27,764 bases of DNA from Mnemiopsis leidyi. Lineage: Eukaryota; Ctenophora; Tentaculata; Lobata; Bolinopsidae. The DNA is taken from the NCBI GenBank assembly GCA_000226015.1, contig JH153326.1:1-27764 (forward strand), given 5' to 3'. Made by a program: the position numbers and the translations under genes. The notes beneath the pieces are model-generated. The model did no database searches. It saw only the letters and a list, made by a program, of their open reading frames with translations, and had not been told where the DNA came from. Shown piece by piece: positions 18,967 through 27,764 of this stretch (position 1 is its first letter; each line of letters opens with the position of its first letter).

Positions 18967-19008
18967 ATTACGTAATCCCGATCGAGTGAGATCAGTCACG
19001 TGACCAAT
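18967..19008. promoter_or_regulatory. Paired palindromes: ATTACGTAAT, GTCACGTGAC and CCAAT
   Basis: Within 42 bp lie the 10-bp palindrome ATTACGTAAT (18967-18976, containing TTACGTAA, the ideal PAR/E4BP4 bZIP D-box), the palindrome GTCACGTGAC (18995-19004, E-box/CLEAR core) and an overlapping CCAAT (19004-19008). Such a cluster is typical of an enhancer or CCAAT-type promoter. It is about 2.1 kb upstream of the GPCR start. No transcript start can be assigned from sequence. Confidence 0.45.
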
Positions 19009-20664
19009 CTTGACAAAACGAGCAGTGCTTCCCCAGAAAGCACAATCTTTCAAGCAGACACGATCACAAACTCGTCATGTCTGGGCCAGGTACCAAAGAA
19101 CGGGGAGACGGTCCCGTCCCGAATCATTAAATTTACCGAAACCCAACCGACCAGCTGTTGTGCGAATTCAATTTCAATTTGCGTGAACAGACACTTCGCA
19201 CGTCAACGGTCTAGTTCGGTTTGATCTGGGGCTGCGAGACCTCGACATTTGTAAACATGTAACATTATTACAAGGTTTCGGCAGGTCAGTCACGCTTGCT
19301 CGGCGAATATCGTTACAAATATTCGCCTTTTCACTGACATGGCCAACATGTTATTTAACGGTAAACTATAACCGATCTAGTAGATAAAAGTAAGCGGTCG
19401 ACAATAGCGAGGTGTAGGGACATTGTTCAGAACAAGCGGTTTATCGAGTGTGCAACAGGAAGGATAAAGAGAAAAAAGGCTATTGAGGTTATGCTAGCAT
19501 GGGCCTGCAGTGTACACTCGTCTGCTCTCTCCATCTGTTTGTAGAATGTGCTCTGGTAGATTCTTACACTGTCGATTCTTACACTGTCGATCCAACGCAA
19601 AGTAGCTGTTGTGAAATCTACCGACTACCAGCTTAAAGAATTGTAGCTCATCAAGAATGCTTGTCAACAATTATTTTAAGTTTTGTCAATCTTCACAATC
19701 CAAAACAAGCTTTATAAAGATATGCAAGTTGGCCACCAAAATGAAGCAAACCTGAGTATCTAGCTAACATACGTTTTCATCTCAATATTTTCTAAGACTA
19801 ATTTTGCAATTTGCATTGAACAAGTGTCACATAGATGTTATTTAAATAGATAATTTTTATAGACAGGTGTTTATAGAATAAGGTTGTGTTGAAATGAAGG
19901 ACTAGGTTGGAATAAGATAGTAGATTTGAATGAGGCAGTAGATTTGTATTTTCCTTTGCGTTAAAGTTTAGACACTATAAAGACCAAGCATATTAACTAA
20001 AGATAAGTGGTATTGTGGATTACCGAGAAGTACAAAGAGACCGTATTCAACTTTAAATCATCATTAAATCAAAACTATGCAGACTAAAGCTGATTCGACG
20101 GATATGTCGGCGAATCTCGAGCTGTGGAATTAAAAAGAAGCAGCTGGAGCGGTTAAAATATCAATGAGGTTAAGAAATTTGGAAGATAAATGGTAATACG
20201 CAAAATAATCGTCTACGTTAAGCTAGTTGTAGCTGCTGAGATCGGAGAAAGAACAATGTGACGACTCGAAAATCCCCCGTAAATTTACTGAAAAAGGCCT
20301 ATCTAGTATCTTCTTAAAATCTGGAATTTTGCAGCAAACCTACACATCAAAGGTCGTATTTAACGGCTGCTAATTTGTCTGTTTTACCTCCAAGCGTTTA
20401 CAAGTCTGGGGAGTAAAACCGGGAGTCAAAGCTCCAAGCGTCGACGAACTGGAGTGTGACACGCAACATTGCACCAGACAGTAAACGTCGTGTCCGGTAG
20501 AGTCAGGTAGTGAAACTGTCAGGAAACAAGTAAGAGGGAGGTTGTGGAGCCAGTGGCGAGTAGTTAGATTGATTGAGTAGCAAGAGAGTAGAGTTTAACT
20601 AGACTCTCTCTCTCTCTGGCTAAGCACTGGGGTAATCGTTGAGTGGAGGTGCTATATGTCGTAG
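19009..20664. other. Intergenic sequence, no gene recognised
   Basis: The first 250 bp after the palindrome cluster are somewhat richer in GC and hold a GTG-started open frame without an ATG or known motif. Small items only: a GATTCTTACACTGTC direct duplication at about 19558-19590 and a (CT) run near 20603-20615. No splice-compatible coding pattern was found. Confidence 0.5.
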
Positions 20665-21150
20665 TTCTGAGTCTGGTAGGACTGGGGATGTTTGTATGTT
20701 CAGTTTGGGATCTGGACTCTGCGTCTGGTGGAACTGAGGATGTTTAGTTCTTCAGTTTGGGATCTAATCACTGTTTCTGGTAGGACTGAGGATGTTTCTT
20801 TGTTCAGTTTGGGATCTAAAAGGACTGGGGATGTTTGGATGTTCAGGTTGGGATTTGAACACTGAGTCTGGTAGGAATGGGGATGTTTCTTTGTTCAATT
20901 CAGAATCTGAAAATTGAGTCTGATTGGACTGGGTATATTTGGTTGTTCAGTTCGTGATCTGAACACTGTTTGTGGAAAAGACTGGGGATGTTTGATAGTT
21001 CAGTTTGGGATCTGAACACTGACTCTGGTAGGACTGAGGATGTTCTGTTGTTCAGTTTGGGATCTGAAGACTGAGTCTGGTAGGACTGGGATAGTGGGAT
21101 GGTTGGTCGTTCAGTTTGCGATCTGAACAGTAAGTCTACTTCTAGTAAGA
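20665..21150. repeat. Degenerate minisatellite of about 52-57 bp units
   Basis: About nine copies of a unit containing TTCAGTTTGGGATCTGAACA, then CTGAGTCTGGTAGGACTG, then GGGATGTTTG. Units vary in length and sequence, and one lacks the middle block (near 20815). On the minus strand part of the array stays open and gives repeated FRSQTEL/SVLPES-like words, but the frame is not kept between units, so coding is unlikely. Confidence 0.9.
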
Positions 21151-23263
21151 ATGAGGATGGTCCCTCCAATTTTGGCTAATCACTTCAGTTTGGGGGCTGA
21201 TAGTCTTATCAATTCAATCTGCTATTGAAGCTAAAACAGACAAATCCATAGTGTTCGAAATTAAGAAACTGAGAAATAGAGAAATCGTCAGTCGAGGTGG
21301 GAATATTGGCCAAATTATAACTTATCACTGCAATTGTCCCGGTGCACGATAAGAAAGTCACAAATTTTATGAACTTCTAATAGTCAAACTCACCGTGTAA
21401 TTGTATGTCTCGCTGGATCGTATTATTCGCATTTTAAAGTTTGTCTTTCCGTTCTTAAACGTTAATCTTACCATCGCCTCTATAATACTAAGATACACAA
21501 GTCAAAGATCATGGTCGGACTCGTTGCATGATATCAAAAGTTTAAATGAATTTCGAAGTAGATTTGTGAGCGCAAAGTTTAACTGAAAATTCGGGTATTT
21601 CATAAATGTAAATTTAGCTCCGATTCGAACTTAGAACAGATGAGATTAAGGCAGATTAGATTAAGACACTTGGTGTACGAAGATCAAATCAAATGCGGTT
21701 CCCTAGAAAACAAAACTAAAGAGTCAGCGTAAAGCTGATGACAAAGACGAAGTAAAAGGAGTGTACGACAACACGCAAATGTTCACAGTTAAAGAACTCC
21801 GTATCTATTTGACCTCATCAAGTTTAGGACCTAAGAACTGGGGGTATCAAACTGCCCCTAAACGCCCCCCCCCCTCCTCACGGCCTCACATATCCCCAAA
21901 TCACATGATACCCTTAATTGCCGGACGTAATTGCGACAATTTGCTAGAACCTGGCCACGCGGACAGTGAGTGTAAAGAGATGCCGACGGTTCTAGACAGA
22001 GCGAGGGATAAGTGGAACATGTTGAACTGAGAGCTGTTTAGGCGGCCGCTCTGAGATGGCATATTCTATTGCTCATTTGGGCCGTTTCTCATCACATGCC
22101 TCATCAGGTAGCTGTCAATGTGCACATTATGCTGTTTATGTTACGCCCAAATGATTGATGTCTCAATTCCAACTTTCATGGGTTGTTGCAATTGGAAATT
22201 TCGAACTCCAAATTAACAATTGGGTCATGCAACTGTTATATTTCAATCTAAATCATTGCTTATCAGGAGCTCACGTTGGTACATACACTGACAAGATTTT
22301 AAACATATTTCAGGAAGATACAAGGCAATGATTTGTAAAATTGTAAAACTAAAACAACCTTCAAACAAAAAAGAAAACAACCTTCATAAGACGTAAAGTT
22401 GCACGTTTTCATGAGGAATTATATGAAAAGCAACAATTACTGCACGTGATTTCAAGATTCAAGTTTAACCAAAGGTGATAATCGATAAACTGTTATGAGA
22501 AAACTTTTCAAGATCAACACACCGTTTCTCAATGTGATGAATGCAATAACAATTCCATAACTACCGCAAATCAATTATCGTTAATTTAGACTGATAAACG
22601 TGTACATCTGCTCATTTCACACGTTTCCTCACAAAACCCGGCGCCATGAAAAATTCCAGTCCATGCTCAGCTGTAATCCGCCAAAACGTATAATTGGCCA
22701 TTACAATGACACACACACACACACACAACTGAAACTCTGCCGTGATGATACAATGAAAAGGGAAACTTTGGGTGTTCACCAGACAAAACAAGCCGTTAGA
22801 CAGGTTTATTTACCTGCTAAATTGGACACGATAAACATTTACTGGCAGATGTTTCCTTGAACTTACCCTGACAACAAACAGGGCGGTTGCTTACCGCCGT
22901 GAGACATTCCCTGTCTGAACAAATGACTGACGGGTAAAACTTACGAAAGACGCCCCCTCCCACAGGCAAGATTGTAATTTTTAACTGCTAAACGGTTAGA
23001 TGTCTGCCAAACTGGGGCGGGTTTATTTGTGGTAGTAGATGTTGAGCTGCCATCTTTGTGGCGCTGTCTACTTTGGCAATCAATCAAATCCGTATGGTGG
23101 GTTAAACGGTGATTACAAATATATACGCAAAGTTCAAAGTAGTAGTTACCCACCTATGGAAAAAATCCATTTAAGAAAGCTTCCTGAATCACTATTTCAT
23201 ATCAATAAAAATTAATTGTGATGTGAGATGTCTAAGCATCCACCATCGATTTAAGTACATCCG
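21151..23263. other. Intergenic sequence, no gene recognised
   Basis: Mostly AT-rich. An open frame at about 21761-22030 (first ATG at 21779) covers a C-rich patch and ends DRARDKWNMLN; it has no recognisable domain. A (CA)10-like microsatellite is at 22709-22728. Nothing resembling tRNA, rRNA or a retroelement ORF was seen. Confidence 0.45.
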
Positions 23264-23328
23264 TCTGTAGGTTACATCTGTAGGTTACATCTGTAGGTTA
23301 CATCTGTAGGTTACATCTGTAGGTTATA
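23264..23328. repeat. Five copies of the 13-bp unit TCTGTAGGTTACA
   Basis: Four perfect units and a fifth ending TATA. It shares the word GTAGGTTACAT with the 19-bp GPCR-intron minisatellite. It is followed by AAGCTTGT...ACAAGCTT, an 8-bp inverted repeat at about 23328-23365. Confidence 0.95.
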
Positions 23329-23402
23329 AGCTTGTGTGTTACAAGATTGTGGGTTACAAGCTTGTTTTAATATTCCTTCAGCTCACAATCCAAAACATGA
23401 TT

Positions 23403-23446
23403 CATGGGAAATACATGGGAAATACATGGGAAATACATGGGAAATG
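23403..23446. repeat. Four copies of the 11-bp unit CATGGGAAATA
   Basis: Perfect head-to-tail copies at 23403, 23414 and 23425, and a fourth ending ATG. They generate two overlapping open frames downstream (to about 23684) that lack any recognisable domain. Confidence 0.95.
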
Positions 23447-26400
23447 GGAATGTTTAGTAGTCCGTGCAAAACCTTTTTACTTGGTTATACTCGTGCAAGT
23501 CTTGACTTCTGGCAGAACCTTGGCTCTCCTTCTTGGACGGTATATGATTCTTATTTTGACACACACAAAAAGTATCGGCAAGTTAAAGATAAGGAAAGAC
23601 ACCGCCTGCATGGCCCTGTTTCATCGAAGCGGGGTCACCATGGTAACTGTTAAATGTGGAGTGGCTTTAAAGTATAAACTATAGTTAAAGCCAAAGTAAG
23701 TCAAGAGTAACAAGAATTGCGCCCGCTTAGTTAGGTCTCAAGCGGACGCTTTATATTTCCATCCTCATAGTGAGAAATATGTACATTAAACAAATCATTC
23801 GTGATTCGCATTTGATGTTTGATGTGATAAAAATCGCATAAATATAAAGAACATACACCAGTGATTCAAAAGGAATAGTAGTAGTAGTAAGAATCTTTAA
23901 AAGTACGAAATATCTCTTTGCAAGAGCATCCTAGGTACTTTATAGATATCAGAACACGAAAAAAAGATAAGAAAGCACTTCAAAAGGAATAATTCTAATA
24001 TTTTTTATCCTGCTTCCGGGGTGAGGTCGGTTATATCATCAAAATATCATCAAAAAAGTTATTTGGAACGCATAAACCGTAATGATCAAAGATCTTTAAT
24101 TTTTCCTCAGGTATTCCGTATTAACTTGCCGTTTGGCACCTGATGGCAAGATAATAATAATTTGTTATTGTTGCGGTCTTAAAGCTGACATCAGGCTCTA
24201 TACATAATTTTTTACCGCGTCAAAAAAAATCAATCACAGCTAAAGATATCAAACGTCAAAGATTTCAGTGTTGTGGAATGTTGATTGCACGATAATTCAG
24301 GAGTGAAAATCTCCATGGAAACGCGCGCAACTTAGCGCGCGTTTTCAGACGGCATTATGTGAAGCAATTATGCACCTCTAAAAAGCAATTATGCACCTCT
24401 AAAAAAGCGGACCGCTTTTTTGAACGCCGACCTTTCAATCGCAATAATCAAACATGATTTTATCTAACGAACTTGGTACCGTTTTAAATCGATTAGCTAG
24501 ACATGAATCTACCCTTTGATGCAAAAATCTGCGCAGAATTAACTGCCAGGGCTGTGATTCAGCAAACCCGGCTAACCCTACCCCCTCTCACAACCACCAC
24601 TTTAAACCATTCCTTTGCTTTTTTGCCTTCGGCAAAAAAGCATGAGGATGGAAAAAATCTAAGCATCAAATCAAAAGATCGTGATCCCAGACAATCTATT
24701 ACGACATGAAAGTTGTCATATTGCCGCTGAATAACCTTATGTCTGATCATTGTTCGAAAACACCGACAAAGCTGTATTCCGGGGAAACTTAGCAACTATT
24801 TCGGTAACAAATTTCAATTTCAATTTTGAATGGTCGATTCGGCAGAGAAACGTTTGTTCTTATCAGTTCATAGCATTTTTCTGGCTACCTCAAATACATT
24901 GATTTCTTAACTGTACCCTTTTCTTCGTCCTACGATATTGAAATGAAATACTGTCGTGTTCCCCGTACTGTTGTTGAACGGCAAAACGTGATCTATATAA
25001 TCTTGTCAGGCTTAAGCATTGGGCAGTTTTTCCACAAGGCAGGTAGGCAAAAGGCAGGTAGGCATTATGCAAGTAGGTACTAGGAAGGTAGGTACTAGGC
25101 AGGCAGGTTTGATGGCCTAGATAGCCATACTGCTATACTGTTACTCTACAAAATGAACACCGGACATTGAGAAGATGAGTTAGGTGTTTACTTGAGACGT
25201 TGTACGGGAAGAACTGTGCTTACAGTCCCGAATATTCGGCTTCTGAAAATGATAATTGAGTCCTCTTACGTGTAGACATGATCATTGATCGACCAAGAAG
25301 GAGGGAACATAATATAAAACTTTCATCCCGGTAAAGTTTGACAGGGCAATACATGTAGTGTATAACATTCGAATTATTTAGCCTGCAAGGGAACTCTAAT
25401 TTTATTCATCACGCGTCTTGCTGTGACTCCAGGTGCATCAACTAACTTGGTAACTCTTCCATCTTGAGAATATTGTCATGGAGTGCTGAAGATGGTGATG
25501 ATGTCATGATTTTTCCAGAACTTAAATACTAGCTTCAACAGTTGCGACATCAGAGTTTCAGCAGAGACGTGACTGATACAAATTTATCAAATTCTTCAGA
25601 CTTTCAGGATTGGTAATCTACTTTTATATAATAGAATTCCTGATACCTGCGAAACGTTCAAATTTATGCAGTTCTGTGACAAGCTGTGTCGTGCTGTTGT
25701 CGTGAGATGTTTCTCGTGCTAATATTAAGTTAGGCTGTGTGAAATGATCCAGTGCAATGTGCTTGAAGCGGCCTAAAATAAAGCATGACGACACTCTCAA
25801 TGCAGACGTTTGGATTAGAAACAGAAAATTTATCAGGTTTATAAGGAATTTCTGCAATCTTATGCGCAAATCAATAAGGCCATGTCGAATAGAGAAACAC
25901 AAAGAGAGGCCTATCCTGGACTCAAAACAAGTTTTGTGCAAGCCATACGACAAGTCAACGACACTGACAGGTTCCTATCATTTTACTACACAGTTTAGTC
26001 AGGCTGCTTGGTGTATTATAGTTATACTGCTGCAGCTATGTGGGGCTTCCTTGTGTGAAATGAGGACTTAATCGAAAATATCGCACTATACGTAGCTATC
26101 TTGCATGGGCTCTTGGTTAGACCCACTAACATCTCTATAGTCACCCGGGTCAGTGTTTGGTTGACTGATGTTGATCTGGTGATTTGATTACTGCCAGCTC
26201 TCGATAAAATTAATGTTCATCTTTAACTTGGTGGGTTTGACTTGAAAAGTCGCTATTGGTATTTAAACTGCTGTTGCAGGTCGCTGAATAAACTCAACAC
26301 TTTATTTCGTGTCGGAAGAACTGTTCGTTTTACGACTGTACGAAATTTGAAGCTCAAGTAATAGTTTTTCTGGGACTTAGGGATTTTGAAATTTCTCATT

Positions 26401-26853
26401 CAAAACCCATCTCCTTCACATTTGTTGTCAACATACCCGATGTTGGAGGAGGGGTCTTCACTGCAGGAGGTGGAGTGTTTTGGCCCTTCACTTAGTTTAA
26501 GGATGTTCAGACTCTTGAGTAAAGGGGACGGGAGAATTTCAATCCCTCGTAATTTTTACTCTGTAGTCTGGTTATGCACTCCTTCTAAATCCTTGCTTTA
26601 AAAATGGTATCATTGAGTTTTACCAAGACCCCATGAGCCACACGTGAACACTGAACAAACATAGAGAACAACACAGTGATAAAAAGTGTGGTATTATGTG
26701 CCATGTTCATGTAGAGATGTAGAGATGTAGGCCTGATCTAACGTTCACTTCAGCAACGTCCTCGGGCCACATGGGACTGCAGCTTTATGTGACATGAACA
26801 ATGGGTGTTCTCAGATTCAACCAAACGGCAGGAGGAAAGAGTTTCATGTCCTC
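23447..26853. other. Intergenic sequence with small repeats and hairpins, no gene recognised
   Basis: No coding region with family resemblance. Visible structures: an inverted repeat with GC-rich arms at 24318-24346 (GAAACGCGCGC, 6-nt loop, GCGCGCGTTTTC); a 21-bp direct duplication (core AGCAATTATGCACCTCTAAA) at 24362-24403; a perfect 12-bp stem with a 3-nt loop at 24616-24642; and a degenerate GGCAGGTA-rich patch at about 25036-25108. Open frames at 25624-25953 (minus) and 25757-26071 (plus) overlap on opposite strands and were not recognised. Confidence 0.5.
24616..24642. repeat. Perfect 12-bp hairpin with TTC loop
   Basis: TGCTTTTTTGCC, then TTC, then GGCAAAAAAGCA: every base of the arms pairs. 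It could extrude as a cruciform or fold in RNA. There is no adjacent gene to give it a role. Confidence 0.8.
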
Positions 26854-27332
26854 GACTGGTCTTGTATAATTTTAATTATATAATAGATTAGTCCTGTATA
26901 ATTTTAACTATATAATAGACTAGTCCTGTATAACTTGAATTATATAATAGACTAGTCCTGTATAACTTGAATTATATAATAGACTAGTACTGTATAACTT
27001 GAATTATATAATAGACTAGTCCTGTATAACTTGAATTATATAATATACTACTCCTGTATTACTTGAATTATGTAAAAGACTAGTCCTGTATAACTTGAAT
27101 TATATAATAAACTAGTCCTGTATAACTTGAATTATATAATAGACTAGTCCTGTATAACTTGAATTATATAATAGACTAGTCCTGTATAACTTGAATTATA
27201 TAATAGACTAGTCCTGTATAACTTGTAATTATATAATAGGCTAGTCCTGTATAACTTGAATTATATAATAGACTAGTCCTGTATAATTGTAATTATATAA
27301 TAGACTAGTCCTGTATAACTTGAATTGTATAA
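26854..27332. repeat. 32-bp minisatellite, 15 copies
   Basis: Head-to-tail units of 32 bp containing ACTAGTCCTGTATAACTTGA followed by ATTATATAATAG. The array is almost exactly 15 x 32 bp. Inner copies are nearly identical, while the first two and the last differ (TTTTAATT or TGTAATT in place of CTTGAATT), the usual pattern of a homogenised array. Each unit carries ACTAGT and the near-palindrome ATTATATAAT. Confidence 0.97.
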
Positions 27333-27514
27333 TTCATTGGTTGCAGCCGTATAGAAAATGATAATTGTGTCGATGATAATAGACATGCTAGGCTGGTATC
27401 CTCACATATCACTATGAGAAATATCATAAGAGCACTGTCTGTAAGACTAAGACTACATTGAAGTGAAGGGATGAAGGTTATCACCACTAATTATATTGCC
27501 TCGTTAGCGTATAC

Positions 27515-27764
27515 ATGTTATACGGTGCGTCTCTTAATGACACCGGCCGCTGCGTGGTTTTACCGGAATCCAGGCACAAGGGATCACGGTTACTGGTATC
27601 TGGCAAGTGCTCTGTGTCTGGCTGTGTGACCTGCTCTGTGTCTGGCTGTGTGACCTGCTCTGTGTCTGGCTGTGTGACCTGCTCTGTGTCTGGCTGTGTG
27701 ACCTGCTCTGTGTCTGGCTGTGTGACCTGCTCTGTGTCTGCCTGTGTGACCTGCTCTGTGTCTG
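27515..27764 (+). CDS. Open frame with cysteine-rich octapeptide repeats, runs off the window
   Basis: From an ATG at 27515 the frame is open for 83 codons to the window edge. Thirty-one ordinary residues (beginning MLYGASLNDTGRC) are followed by CSVSGCVT repeated six times with one Gly-to-Ala change, then a partial copy. No signal peptide is evident and the N-terminal part matches nothing I know. The frame is kept simply because the repeat unit is 24 bp, so openness alone is weak evidence. It may equally be a non-coding satellite. A second frame through the array (LLCVWLCD) is also open; the third has a stop in each unit. Confidence 0.25.
   Translation, partial: MLYGASLNDTGRCVVLPESRHKGSRLLVSGKCSVSGCVTCSVSGCVTCSVSGCVTCSVSGCVTCSVSGCVTCSVSACVTCSVS
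27607..27764. repeat. 24-bp tandem repeat, at least 6.6 copies, continues past the window
   Basis: The unit is CTGCTCTGTGTCTGG followed by CTGTGTGAC. The first copy begins GTG instead of CTG, and the sixth has CC for GG; otherwise copies are identical. Such uniformity points to recent expansion. The array reaches the last base, so its true length is unknown. Confidence 0.97.

Noticed and set aside
23334..23684. Two overlapping plus-strand ORFs of 105-116 codons
   Set aside because: They arise from open frames in the 11-bp array and downstream sequence; no domain, and both frames are equally open.
25624..26071. Opposed ORFs of about 105 codons that might be retroelement pol fragments
   Set aside because: No catalytic or zinc-finger motif could be recognised in either frame, so no mobile-element call is made.
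1..27764. tRNA, rRNA or snRNA genes
   Set aside because: No A/B box pair with a foldable cloverleaf and no rRNA or snRNA signature was seen by eye; a covariance-model scan would be needed to exclude them fully.

Overview
The window looks like nuclear DNA from an invertebrate or early-branching animal. It is AT-rich. Its genes are cut by short GT-AG introns (about 95-150 nt in the compact genes), there are decayed non-LTR retroelement pieces, and there are many minisatellites. No bacterial, plasmid or viral gene organisation is visible. The sequence does not fix the phylum.

The left third (1.9-10.2 kb, + strand) is a tight head-to-tail run of four housekeeping genes whose exon phases all close: ALG2 (ER mannosyltransferase, intronless CDS), CD2BP2 (GYF-domain U5 snRNP factor, 7 exons), DDRGK1 (UFBP1, ER UFMylation factor, 8 exons) and SRP19 (signal recognition particle subunit, 4 exons). 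Three of the four act at or for the ER. CD2BP2, DDRGK1 and SRP19 each have a 3' splice acceptor at, or within two bases of, the ATG, and ALG2 has one 82 nt upstream. Gaps between genes are 298-674 bp. This fits either 5'UTR introns or spliced-leader trans-splicing of a shared transcript. Upstream (0.5-1.4 kb) lies a decayed endonuclease fragment of a non-LTR retrotransposon fused to a GTGCGTTA-type repeat. A reversed 3' tail of a similar element sits in CD2BP2 intron 2. A possible two-exon 3' end of an unidentified gene lies at 10.5-11.0 kb.

The middle (11.35-16.84 kb, - strand) is one gene assembled here from eight phase-consistent exons. It encodes a rhodopsin-like GPCR of about 958 residues. 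Roughly 630 residues lie between TM5 and TM6, a very large third intracellular loop with acidic tracts and many Ser/Thr-Pro sites. The TM3, TM6 and TM7 switch motifs are degenerate. A minisatellite of about 560 bp (19-bp unit) fills one end of intron 4 and supplies the splice acceptor of exon 5.

The right part (16.84-27.76 kb) has no recognisable gene. It holds the GPCR 5' flank, a paired palindrome site (ATTACGTAAT and GTCACGTGAC, the latter a 10-mer found three times in the window) and a series of tandem repeats: about 52-57 bp units at 20.67-21.15 kb, 13 bp at 23.26 kb, 11 bp at 23.40 kb, 32 bp x 15 at 26.85-27.33 kb and 24 bp running off the end. The last keeps an open frame of cysteine-rich octapeptides that leaves the window. 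The most unusual items are the GPCR loop, the loss of the ligand-binding aromatic residues in the CD2BP2 GYF domain, and the acceptor-before-ATG pattern of the gene cluster.
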